Part shown: positions 16,297 through 23,925 of the stretch, piece by piece
Layout: each line of letters starts with the position of its first letter
Numbering within the stretch: position 1 is the first letter of the stretch
From: JABCPE02 sp963509715
Lineage (GTDB): Bacteria > Bacteroidota > Bacteroidia > Flavobacteriales > Weeksellaceae
Direction of reading: 5' to 3'
Length of the DNA stretch: 64,000 nucleotides
Assembly: GCA_963509715.1 (NCBI GenBank)
Contig: CAUPCB010000004.1
Coordinates: 1 to 64,000, forward strand
Translations under genes and position numbers: made by a program
The notes under the pieces: model-generated
Seen by the model: the letters and a program-made list of their open reading frames with translations, nothing else
Told to the model about the DNA's origin: nothing
Database searches by the model: none

Positions 16297-16755
16297 TTAC
16301 CCTTCCCAATCAACAGCAAGGATTTTCCCTTCTAAACTGCATTTCACAGCAAGGACTTGATAGCTTTCCTCTGGGGGTATCATATAGTCTATTATCACTT
16401 CACCTGTGGAGGCTTCATCAATGGAATACCACAGCCCAACAGATTTTATCTGCATCTCTGCAATGAAATCAGGAATATTCTCCAATTTTTCTACATAAAA
16501 ACTAAAATACTTAAAATTTTCCTCTATGTAAGCTTTCAGGGCTTTACGGGCTTTTTCTTCTATTGTATCAAAGTCTTTTAGGAATTTTTCAAATAAATCC
16601 AGCCTTTCTATGGACAAATCATCCTTTCCACAGAACCAAAAACCTACATTTGCAGTTCCATTTTTGTAAGGAATATTTTCTTCCCACAATATATCATAAT
16701 CATCCAGCCCTTCCGTATTTAATTTCCCAAAATATGGATGCTCTAAGTATTTCAT
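16297..16755 (-). CDS. DUF2004-like small acidic protein, copy 2
   Basis: A 152-residue paralogue of the neighbouring protein (MKYLEHPYFGKLNTEGL at the start, VKCSLEGKILAVDWEG at the end). It lacks a four-residue stretch found in copy 1 (around residue 112) and has diverged in the middle, so the duplication is not recent. It lies upstream of copy 1 on the same strand. No function can be assigned from sequence. Confidence 0.6.
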   Translation of the reverse strand: MKYLEHPYFGKLNTEGLDDYDILWEENIPYKNGTANVGFWFCGKDDLSIERLDLFEKFLKDFDTIEEKARKALKAYIEENFKYFSFYVEKLENIPDFIAEMQIKSVGLWYSIDEASTGEVIIDYMIPPEESYQVLAVKCSLEGKILAVDWEG

Positions 16756-16813
16756 ACTAAATCATTTGTATAAAATCATTCCTCTTGAAATGCAAATAAT
16801 TTCTGTCACTTGC

Positions 16814-17524
16814 TTATTTTACACTCACTCTACCAGAGCCGTTGATTTTCTGCTTTATTTTCTTTGGATTTCCCTTGATAGTAACATCACCTGAACCCGC
16901 TATGGAAATATCCACATCTTCGGTCACATGGGCAGAAACATCGCCCGAACCATTGATATTGATAACGGCTTTTTTGGCTTTTAGGTTTGGAACTTCTACA
17001 TCACCGCTGCCATTGATATTGATAGACAAATTATCAGTTTTTCCACCTACTCGGATATCACCCGAACCATCTATTTTTAAAGCAAGAGAAGAAGCATCCA
17101 CCTGCAAATGCACATCACCGCTACCATATACATCAACCTCTAAAGCCTTTGTTTCCAGATTTTTTTCGGTGTAAATATCCGCAGAACCTTTGATGACCAC
17201 TTGTTTCAAACGAGAATCCACAGGAACATAAATGATGATAGGCTCTTTTACTTTGTATCTGTTCTTTTCTGCGCCTATTTTCAGCAGTCCATCAGACACC
17301 TCTGTCTGTATGAGCGGAAGGATGTTGTCAGGAGCTTTTATTTTAATCTTGCCGACCTCTCCATCAGTGAAAATAACATCATAGCTACCCAAAACCTCTA
17401 TTCTGTCATACGCAGAAAGTTGTTTTTCTTGGGAAATGATATTGCTGCTCCCTACAACTACTTGACCTTTACTACAATTTATCAACAGTAAAGCCAAAAA
17501 TACTAGTGCGATTACTCTTTTCAT
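16814..17524 (-). CDS. GIN-domain (DUF2807) lipoprotein
   Basis: A 236-residue exported protein. MKRVIALVFLALLLINCSKG is a lipoprotein signal with Cys17. The remainder is a repetitive beta-solenoid in which G-S-G-D-V/I recurs about every 20 residues (KGSADI, YGSGDV, DGSGDI, NGSGDV, NGSGDV, AGSGDV, NGSGRV), the signature of the head GIN domain. Known family members are labelled putative autotransporter adhesins, but experimental support is thin. Its neighbours, agmatinase and the DUF2004-like genes, do not suggest a role. Confidence 0.9.
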   Translation of the reverse strand: MKRVIALVFLALLLINCSKGQVVVGSSNIISQEKQLSAYDRIEVLGSYDVIFTDGEVGKIKIKAPDNILPLIQTEVSDGLLKIGAEKNRYKVKEPIIIYVPVDSRLKQVVIKGSADIYTEKNLETKALEVDVYGSGDVHLQVDASSLALKIDGSGDIRVGGKTDNLSININGSGDVEVPNLKAKKAVININGSGDVSAHVTEDVDISIAGSGDVTIKGNPKKIKQKINGSGRVSVK

Positions 17525-17603
17525 GATGTTATTATTTAAAGTTATTGATTAAAACTAATAAACCAAGAGGTTTTCCATCTTTCCGAAGAGGTTCTGGTCT
17601 CGT

Positions 17604-18458
17604 TTATTTTTTAGACAAATGGTAGTAAGCCAGCATTTTGTAGTATAATTTCGCTGCCAAGAATGCCGTAGGTTTTGGATTAGCAGAATCCATAAGTTCC
17701 ACGATATCAAACGCAACTACATTACATTTCTCAAAAACTTTCTTTAATAATTTCAAAGTAGGATACCAAGCCAATCCTCCTGGTTCTGGCGTTCCCGTAG
17801 ATGGCGCGATAGACGGGTCAAAAGCATCCAAATCTATCGTAATATACACATTACCAGAAACTTTACTAAGGACATCTTCTATCCAGTTTGGATTTTCAGC
17901 AATCTCGTGCGCCCAGAAACACTGCCCTTTTGGGACATACTGCATTTCTTCCACATCACATGAACGGATTCCTACCTGAACCAAATTATGCTTTTGATTA
18001 GCCTCAAAAACAGCACAAGCGTGATTAGAAGTAGAACCATGAAACTCTGGTCTTAGGTCTGTATGGGCATCCAGCTGAAGCACCGTAAGGTTTTCGTACT
18101 TCTCTCCCACCGCACGGATAGAACCGATAGACACAGAATGCTCCCCACCAAAAAGCGTAAAAAGCTTGTCCTCATGCTGGAGCATTTCTTTTGTTTTTTG
18201 ATAAACTGCCTCTGTCATGGCTTCTGGCGAAGAGTCCTCTGTAACTTCCCCAGCCAAATAAACTCCCTCCAAATACGGCTCTGTAGCAGTTTCTATATCA
18301 TAGAGTTCCATATTTTCTGATGCATCCAAGAAAAGTTCAGGGCCTTTATCAGCGCCCTTTCCCCAAGTAGAAGTTCCATCATAGGGAACTGTCACCAGCA
18401 TTACTTTTGAGTTTTCTAATGTTGCATTTTCTTCTGGTATTCCTGCGTATGTTTTCAT
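17604..18458 (-). CDS. speB: Agmatinase (ureohydrolase)
   Basis: A 284-residue dimanganese enzyme that hydrolyses agmatine to putrescine and urea. Metal ligands are in FGGEHSVSIG, LQLDAHTDLR (DAHTD) and ITIDLDAFDPSIAPSTGTPEPGG (DLDAFDP). The length and the lack of arginase-type insertions favour agmatinase, and an arginine decarboxylase gene in the same window (55395-56786) supplies its substrate. It lies downstream of the frameshifted WGR/DUF4240 gene. Arginase or guanidinobutyrase activity cannot be excluded. Confidence 0.88.
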   Translation of the reverse strand: MKTYAGIPEENATLENSKVMLVTVPYDGTSTWGKGADKGPELFLDASENMELYDIETATEPYLEGVYLAGEVTEDSSPEAMTEAVYQKTKEMLQHEDKLFTLFGGEHSVSIGSIRAVGEKYENLTVLQLDAHTDLRPEFHGSTSNHACAVFEANQKHNLVQVGIRSCDVEEMQYVPKGQCFWAHEIAENPNWIEDVLSKVSGNVYITIDLDAFDPSIAPSTGTPEPGGLAWYPTLKLLKKVFEKCNVVAFDIVELMDSANPKPTAFLAAKLYYKMLAYYHLSKK

Positions 18459-18498
18459 TTTTTATGTATTTAATTCTATTTAACTAATTTTCAATTAC

Positions 18499-19358
18499 TT
18501 ATCTCAAATCACAAATCTGCTCCACAAGAGCTGGATATTTCTTAAACAATTCTTTTCCCACTGCGAATTTCTCCTTCATTTCTACTATATTATCATAATT
18601 GATATATGGATATTTTTCATAGACAATGTCCCTTATTTCACTTTCATCTTCGTTTTCATGGTTTTCAGAATAGGCATCATCACTCACATAGAGCAGTTCC
18701 TCTGCCCAAGTGTCCCCAATGTCAAAATGATATTTCCCGCTAATGAAAGCATTGATATCTTTGGTTATATCCTCAAAAAATTCTTTCCCTTTCAGCAAAA
18801 GCCAGCATCGGAAATAGATAAATCCATCAGCAGAAACATAAGGCTCTTCCTCAAAACAATAAACATCATCTTTTTTCTCAAAATCACAATTCAAAATGAT
18901 GTAAAGCTCTGCTATTTGGGCGGTATAGAGTTCCATCAGTTTTTCTTGCATAGTCTTTTCAAAGCTACCAAACGCTCTTTTCCATGCTTCGCCAGATAAC
19001 TTGTCAGCTTTTCCAGATGCTCTTCTACATCGTAGGCATCCCACTTTTTCTTGTTGTATTTATAGCTTTTTTCAATGGCTTCCCAAAACAAAAATTCAGC
19101 TTTTTCCTCCTCGCTCATTTCTATTTTAGCAGGAATTTCCTCATTTGGAGAAACTTCTACATAGCCTTTTTTCATTTTTTGAGCGATGAGTTTTTCGCTT
19201 TCCTTTTGGCATTCTTCTTCGCTCGCGAATTTCTTTGTCATTTCTCGCCCTGCAGTTCCTATTTTTCCATAATGAACGATTTGTTCCTCCCCTTCATATT
19301 CGATATTCCAAAACTTATCGGACAAATCATTTTGATTGATAAAAAACCTTTTCATCAC
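18499..19358 (-). pseudogene. WGR-domain/DUF4240 protein interrupted by a one-base frameshift
   Basis: Two overlapping frames together encode one protein of about 286 residues. The first (19358 down to about 18963) has a WGR-like domain (KFWNIEYEGEEQIVHYGKIGTAGREM) and then the start of a DUF4240 domain (FLFWEAIEKSYKYNKKKWDAYDVEEHLEKLTSYL). The second (about 18962 down to 18499) carries the rest of DUF4240 (CWLLLKGKEFFEDI, DTWAEELLYVSDDAY, IRDIVYEKYP). Adding one T to the minus-strand TTT at 18961-18963, or a -1 shift there, joins them as VAFEKTMQEKL. No classical slippery heptamer is present. This is either a real mutation or a sequencing or assembly error. WGR domains bind nucleic acid in some proteins. 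The role of this fusion is unknown. Confidence 0.75.
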
Positions 19359-19378
19359 TCGTTTTTTTGAAGATTAAA

Positions 19379-20692
19379 TTAAATTTTTATTCGCTCTATA
19401 TCTGCGCCTATAGCTTTTAGTCTGCCTTCTATATCTTCGTAGCCTCGGTCTATCTGCTCTATATTGTGGATTATGCTTTTCCCTTCAGCCGAAAGAGCCG
19501 CTATCAGAAGGGCATTTCCTGCTCTGATGTCTGGCGAAATCAATGTAGTTCCTCTCAAAGGCGTTTCGTGGTTAAGCCCTATTACTGTGGCTCTGTGCGG
19601 GTCACAAAGGATGATTTGTGCTCCCATATCGATTAGTTTATCCACGAAAAACAATCGGCTTTCGAACATTTTCTGATGAACAAGAACACTTCCCTTCGCC
19701 TGAGTAGCCACAACCAAAATGATTGAAAGCAAATCTGGCGTAAAACCTGGCCAAGGAGCATCAGAAACGGTCAAAATAGACCCATCGATGAACTTTTGTA
19801 TTTTGTAATTTTCCTGCGATGGGATATAGATATCATCTCCTTTTCGCTCCAATTTTATCCCTAATTTTCGGAATGTATCAGGAATAATGCCGAGCTGTTC
19901 CCAGTTCACATTCTTGATGGTAATCTCTGACTTTGTCATCGCTGCCAGCCCAATCCAAGAACCGATTTCCACCATATCTGGAAGGAGAACATGCTCCGTT
20001 CCTCCGAGGCTTTCCACACCTTCTATGGTCAGCAGGTTAGAGCCTATTCCTGTTATTTTAGCTCCCATTCTATTGAGCATTTTGCAGAGCTGCTGGAGAT
20101 ACGGCTCACAGGCTGCATTGTAAATTTGAGTCGTTCCCTTAGCCAAAACAGCCGCCATGATGATATTGGCTGTTCCCGTTACCGAAGCCTCCTCCAAGAG
20201 AATAAATTTCCCATTTAATTCCTTGGTTGTAAGAGTGTAAAAACTTTCTTCTTCATTAAAATTAAATTCTGCTCCCAGCTCCACAAAACCCTGAAAATGA
20301 GTATCCAACCTTCTTCTTCCTATCTTGTCTCCCCCTGGTGTAGGCATGTAGGCCTCTCCGAAACGCGCAAGCATCGGCCCTAAAAGCATCACAGAGCCTC
20401 TAAGTTTTGCTCCATCTTTTCTAAATTCCTTTGATTTAATGTAGTCAAAATGGATATTATCAGCCTGAAAAGTAAAATCACCTTTTCCGTTTTTAATTAC
20501 TTTTACCCCGAAATCTTGCAGGATTTCTATCAAACGATTAACATCCTTGATGCCTGGTATATTACTGATTCTCACAGGCTCAGAAGTCAAAAGCACAGCG
20601 CAAAGTATTTGCAGCGCTTCGTTTTTAGCTCCTTGTGGTGTGATTTCTCCGCTTAGTTTTTTTCCTCCTCTTATCTGAAATGCTTCTGTCAT
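19379..20692 (-). CDS. murA: UDP-N-acetylglucosamine 1-carboxyvinyltransferase with Asp in place of the catalytic Cys
   Basis: A 437-residue cytoplasmic enzyme that transfers enolpyruvate from PEP to UDP-GlcNAc, the first committed step of peptidoglycan synthesis. GAKNEALQILCAVLLT at the start, KLRGSVMLLGPMLARFG, SVTGTANIIMAAVLA and DIRAGNALLIAALSAEG near the end are standard. The active-site loop reads PTPGGDKIGRRRLDTH: Asp122 (codon 20327-20329) stands where most MurA enzymes have the Cys that fosfomycin alkylates. Cys-to-Asp MurA enzymes are active and fosfomycin-resistant in other bacteria. The gene overlaps the DUF4290 stop by ATGA, so translation is likely coupled. Confidence 0.97.
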   Translation of the reverse strand: MTEAFQIRGGKKLSGEITPQGAKNEALQILCAVLLTSEPVRISNIPGIKDVNRLIEILQDFGVKVIKNGKGDFTFQADNIHFDYIKSKEFRKDGAKLRGSVMLLGPMLARFGEAYMPTPGGDKIGRRRLDTHFQGFVELGAEFNFNEEESFYTLTTKELNGKFILLEEASVTGTANIIMAAVLAKGTTQIYNAACEPYLQQLCKMLNRMGAKITGIGSNLLTIEGVESLGGTEHVLLPDMVEIGSWIGLAAMTKSEITIKNVNWEQLGIIPDTFRKLGIKLERKGDDIYIPSQENYKIQKFIDGSILTVSDAPWPGFTPDLLSIILVVATQAKGSVLVHQKMFESRLFFVDKLIDMGAQIILCDPHRATVIGLNHETPLRGTTLISPDIRAGNALLIAALSAEGKSIIHNIEQIDRGYEDIEGRLKAIGADIERIKI

Positions 20693-21306
20693 CTTTTTCT
20701 ATTTTTTTGGGAATGATGGTTTCTTTTTTTATGATTATTTCTCTTGTTTCTGTTAGGATGATAGATTTTACTTTTATCCAAAGTTTCTATTCCTGTCAAA
20801 TCTAATTTATCCTGAGAAAGTTCCTTCAAATGCCTAAAAATCACTTCGTCCTGCACATGTTCTTTGTTATAGACATTATAGGATTTTTTCATATTATTGG
20901 CAATTACTTGTATCAGAGCCTCTTTCTCCTCGCCTTCTTCCAGCTCTATAGCCCTATCTATGAGCTGTAAAATGCTCTTTCCGTAGAATTTATATTCATT
21001 ATCAAAGGATGGATAATCCATCCTATTAGGCTTCTGGTCAAGTTCCTCCTTCGTTGGGAAAGGATATGGCGCATCTACATCCAAATCATAATCTGCTAAA
21101 ATATACAGATGATCCCAGAGTTTATGCTTATAATTTTCCTCATCGCGGAGATGAGGATTTCTTTGTCCCATAAATTCTACTATGGTTTTCGCCACTTCAT
21201 TACGCTCTTCCTTGGAAGGTAGTGATTTACAGTACTCTACCATCTGCTGGATATTTCTGCCATATTCTGGCATGAGCAACTTTGTGCGGTTTGTGTTATA
21301 TTCCAT
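20689..21306 (-). CDS. DUF4290-family protein upstream of murA
   Basis: A 205-residue soluble protein ending in a very basic tail (NRNKRNNHKKRNHHSQKNRKR). The body has the features I associate with DUF4290: YGRNIQQMVEYCKSLPSKEER, AKTIVEFMGQRNP and KLWDHLYILADYDLDVDAPYP. Its last four bases overlap the murA start (ATGA), an arrangement that usually means translational coupling. The tail could bind RNA or an acidic partner. The biochemical function is unknown. Confidence 0.8.
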   Translation of the reverse strand: MEYNTNRTKLLMPEYGRNIQQMVEYCKSLPSKEERNEVAKTIVEFMGQRNPHLRDEENYKHKLWDHLYILADYDLDVDAPYPFPTKEELDQKPNRMDYPSFDNEYKFYGKSILQLIDRAIELEEGEEKEALIQVIANNMKKSYNVYNKEHVQDEVIFRHLKELSQDKLDLTGIETLDKSKIYHPNRNKRNNHKKRNHHSQKNRKR

Positions 21307-21359
21307 TGTGTTTATTGATAAAATTTTGAATAAGCCTAAAAGACCTATCTCATTGAAAA

Positions 21360-22697
21360 CTAATTAACTAAGTCTAATCCTCCGAAATTCCCAGAACTCA
21401 TCATCAGGTAAGCACCTTGGGTCTTGTCCAGCGTGTTCCAGTATTCGTGAAGACTTTCGGCATTGGTAAAGACTTTTAGGTCTGGATTACCGAATTTTTC
21501 TTTAATCATTTCAGGAGAAATCGGCTCCATTCTCTTGATTTTCAAGGCTTCTTCCGAATAGAAAATCACTCCTGTATCCAGCCCGTCCATTGCTCCTTTA
21601 TATTGTTCTAAAAATATGGGATTCAGCGAACTATAAGTATGAAGCTCTAAAAATCCGTAAGTTTTTTCCTGCTTAAACTGCTCTTTGAAAGCAGCCACTG
21701 TTGCTTTTACCTTGGATGGCGCATGCGCAAAATCTTTATACAAAATTCCTCCATCCTTTCTCTCCACTTTTTCTAATCGTTTGGAAGCACCTTTGAAACT
21801 CATTATCGCTTCATAAAACTCCTCTTCCATAATGCCAAGCTGCTGGCAGATAAGTTTTGCGCCTTCCATATTGAGCAAATTATGTTTTCCAAAAACAGAA
21901 AGTGGGATTTCGCCCATACTTGTTTTTAGATAAACTTTCCCTTCGCGAATGCTGTATTCAGGCGTTTTGTAAGGCAGTTTTCGGAAATATTTCTGGCTGT
22001 TTTCTACGATTTTTACCACTTCTTCGTCTTCCTCATTATACACTAAAACTCCGCCAGAAGTGATGCTTTCGGTAAATTTTCTAAACTGTTCTAAATAATC
22101 ATCAAAAGTCTTAAAAACATTGATATGATCCCATGCAATACCGCTGATTAGGGCTATATTTGGATGATAATGCAGGAATTTAGGTTGTCTGTCATCAGCA
22201 GAAGAAAGATACTCATCGCCCTCCAAAATCATAAAGTCTGTATCCTCGGTGATTTTCACCATACAATCAAACCCTTCCAGCTGGGCGCCCACCATGTAGT
22301 CTATTTCTTTATTATGAAAATTCAGCACATGCAGAATCATAGAAGTAATGGTAGTTTTCCCATGTGAACCAGCAATTACCACTCTGGTTTTTTCCTTGCT
22401 TTGTTCGTAGAGAAATTCGGGATACGAGTAGATTTTTAATCCCAATTCCTTGGCTCTTGCTAATTCTGGATTGTCTGCATGGGCGTGCATTCCCAAAATT
22501 ACAGCATCTATATCCGCTGTGATTTTCTCTGGAAACCAGCCAAACTCCTTTGGAAGAATGCCTTTCTGCTCCAATCGTGTTTTTGAGGGTTCAAAAATGG
22601 CATCATCTGAGCCTGTAACCTCAAAACCTTTATTTTTCAGTGCGATAGCAAGATTGTGCATGGCACTCCCTCCTATGGCGATAAAATGAACTTTCAT
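21360..22697 (-). CDS. mpl: Mur ligase family protein (Mpl-type)
   Basis: A 445-residue ATP-dependent ligase. GSHGKTTITSMILHVL near residue 110 is the ATP-binding loop, HFIAIGGSAMHNLAIALKNKGFEVTGSDD is the N-terminal UDP-binding segment, and KDFAHAPSKVKATVAAFKEQF is the typical C-terminal region with Asp-His. The features fit Mpl (UDP-N-acetylmuramate:tripeptide ligase, used in wall-peptide recycling) better than MurC, because the N-terminal IGGSAMHNLA and the FAHAPSK pattern are Mpl-like. MurC cannot be fully excluded. It lies in a co-directional run with plsC, DUF4290 and murA. Confidence 0.85.
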   Translation of the reverse strand: MKVHFIAIGGSAMHNLAIALKNKGFEVTGSDDAIFEPSKTRLEQKGILPKEFGWFPEKITADIDAVILGMHAHADNPELARAKELGLKIYSYPEFLYEQSKEKTRVVIAGSHGKTTITSMILHVLNFHNKEIDYMVGAQLEGFDCMVKITEDTDFMILEGDEYLSSADDRQPKFLHYHPNIALISGIAWDHINVFKTFDDYLEQFRKFTESITSGGVLVYNEEDEEVVKIVENSQKYFRKLPYKTPEYSIREGKVYLKTSMGEIPLSVFGKHNLLNMEGAKLICQQLGIMEEEFYEAIMSFKGASKRLEKVERKDGGILYKDFAHAPSKVKATVAAFKEQFKQEKTYGFLELHTYSSLNPIFLEQYKGAMDGLDTGVIFYSEEALKIKRMEPISPEMIKEKFGNPDLKVFTNAESLHEYWNTLDKTQGAYLMMSSGNFGGLDLVN

Positions 22698-22706
22698 ATT
22701 TTTCTT

Positions 22707-23528
22707 TTATGCTTGTGATTTTTCTTCTTGTTTTTCTGCCTCCTCTTGTTTTTTTCGTTCCAGCTCTTGGTCGTATTCATGGAGGAGATTGTGTTTTGGT
22801 GTCTGCTCTATGGCATTCATGATTTTATCCAAAATCTGTTCAGCGCTTTCGTTGTCGTAGTCTATGTCAAGCGGTTTTTTAAACTCCATTGTCGGCTGCA
22901 CGCCTGTCACTTTCAGTCTTAATCCTTTTTTGTCAAAAGCCCTACGGAAACCATTGATTTTCACTGGAATTACTATCGCTCTCTGCTGAAGGACAAGTTT
23001 CGCTGTTCCCTTTCTCCCAGGAGCAAAAGCAGCCGTAGTTCCCTGCGGGAAAGACACCACCCAACCGTTGTCCAGCGCTTTTAGGATGTTTTCTACTTCG
23101 GACATATCTACTTTTCTATTTACATTCTGCCCGTTGGCACGCCAAGTTCTTTTCACGGTAACAGCACCTACCAGCTTAAAAATTCTCGTAAGAAGCCCTT
23201 TATTCATGGTTTCTTCCGCCGCCACATAGTAGAAATCTACTTTAGGATTGAGGATGTAAATAGGATTAGCAATTGTATTGATAAAGCCGTTATTTACTGC
23301 ACAAAAGACATGATACATCGCTGCCACATCCGCAAAATAAGTCTGGTGATTGGAAACGAAAAGCACATTGGTCTTTGGTAAATCCACCAAATGCTCTGTT
23401 CCTGTGATTTTCAGTTTATTAAAACCATTGAACCTTCGGTAAGAAACCAGCCCAAAGATAAACACCACCAATCTTTTCAAAATATACCAGTTGCCAAAGG
23501 CATCTGTAAATATGTTTTTCTTTCCCAT
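22707..23528 (-). CDS. PlsC-family lysophospholipid acyltransferase with an altered HX4D motif
   Basis: A 273-residue membrane-associated acyltransferase of the PlsC family, which normally acylates lysophosphatidate at sn-2 to give phosphatidate. The region NVLFVSNHQTYFADVAAMYHVF contains His61 and Asp67, so the spacing is HX5D rather than HX4D. The second block reads FPQGTTAAFAPGRKG in place of FPEGTRS. A hydrophobic N-terminal helix (about 18-31) precedes it. The overall pattern is a PlsC-like fold, but the catalytic dyad is shifted by one residue, so another acyl acceptor or a Bacteroidota-specific subfamily is likely. Nine bases separate its stop from the Mur ligase start. Confidence 0.8.
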   Translation of the reverse strand: MGKKNIFTDAFGNWYILKRLVVFIFGLVSYRRFNGFNKLKITGTEHLVDLPKTNVLFVSNHQTYFADVAAMYHVFCAVNNGFINTIANPIYILNPKVDFYYVAAEETMNKGLLTRIFKLVGAVTVKRTWRANGQNVNRKVDMSEVENILKALDNGWVVSFPQGTTAAFAPGRKGTAKLVLQQRAIVIPVKINGFRRAFDKKGLRLKVTGVQPTMEFKKPLDIDYDNESAEQILDKIMNAIEQTPKHNLLHEYDQELERKKQEEAEKQEEKSQA

Positions 23529-23559
23529 TTTTTGATTTTAAAAACGAAATATAAAGCCC

Positions 23560-23567
23560 CAAATTTA
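23560..23567 (-). promoter_or_regulatory. Candidate -7 box for the PlsC-like gene
   Basis: The minus strand reads TAAATTTG, 31 bases upstream of the ATG at 23528. Confidence 0.4.
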
Positions 23568-23588
23568 AGGATTTTTCCCTTGCCGAAG

Positions 23589-23822
23589 TTAATTCAGCAT
23601 TATTTTTTCAGCATATTTTTCTGTAAAAAGCTTTTTGTCCTCCTGCATTTTTTCCAAAGTCGCAGGCAGGCGGTAACCAAAAAGGAACTTTCCTTCCTCA
23701 TCTAGAAAGAGAATTTCCTTTTCCTCGCCATCTATCATCTGGGCGAAAATATCCCACATAGACTGGTCTTTCAGCTTTAATAATTCAAAAAACTCCTTGG
23801 CTTGGATATGTATAGTTTTCAT
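23589..23822 (-). CDS. Small hypothetical protein, 77 residues
   Basis: I do not recognise this protein. I chose the ATG at 23822 (MKTIHIQAKEFFELL) over a TTG three codons upstream because a candidate -7 box at 23847-23854 lies 24 bases before it. It is mixed in charge, with GEEKEILFLDEEGKFLFGYRLPATLEKM near its centre, and has no signal peptide or membrane segment. It lies head-to-head with relA/spoT, about 100 bases away. Confidence 0.55.
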   Translation of the reverse strand: MKTIHIQAKEFFELLKLKDQSMWDIFAQMIDGEEKEILFLDEEGKFLFGYRLPATLEKMQEDKKLFTEKYAEKIMLN

Positions 23823-23846
23823 AAATTTCAAAATATTTAGAACTTA

Positions 23847-23854
23847 CAAAAATA
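23847..23854 (-). promoter_or_regulatory. Candidate -7 box for the 77-residue protein
   Basis: The minus strand reads TATTTTTG, 24 bases upstream of the ATG at 23822. Confidence 0.4.
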
Positions 23855-23925
23855 TAAAAAAGAGAGGATATTTGTAATGTTTAATATTTTTTATTACTTT
23901 CGTAATATCCTAAAATTTCTCAAAG

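Noticed and set aside
16357..16760. Plus-strand ORFs opposite the DUF2004-like gene
   Set aside because: They are antisense shadows. The minus-strand reading has paralogous protein similarity to its neighbour, the plus-strand one has none.
18936..19044. Programmed -1 frameshift in the WGR/DUF4240 gene
   Set aside because: The zero-frame sequence has no X-XXY-YYZ heptamer or downstream pseudoknot that I can see, so mutation or error is more likely.
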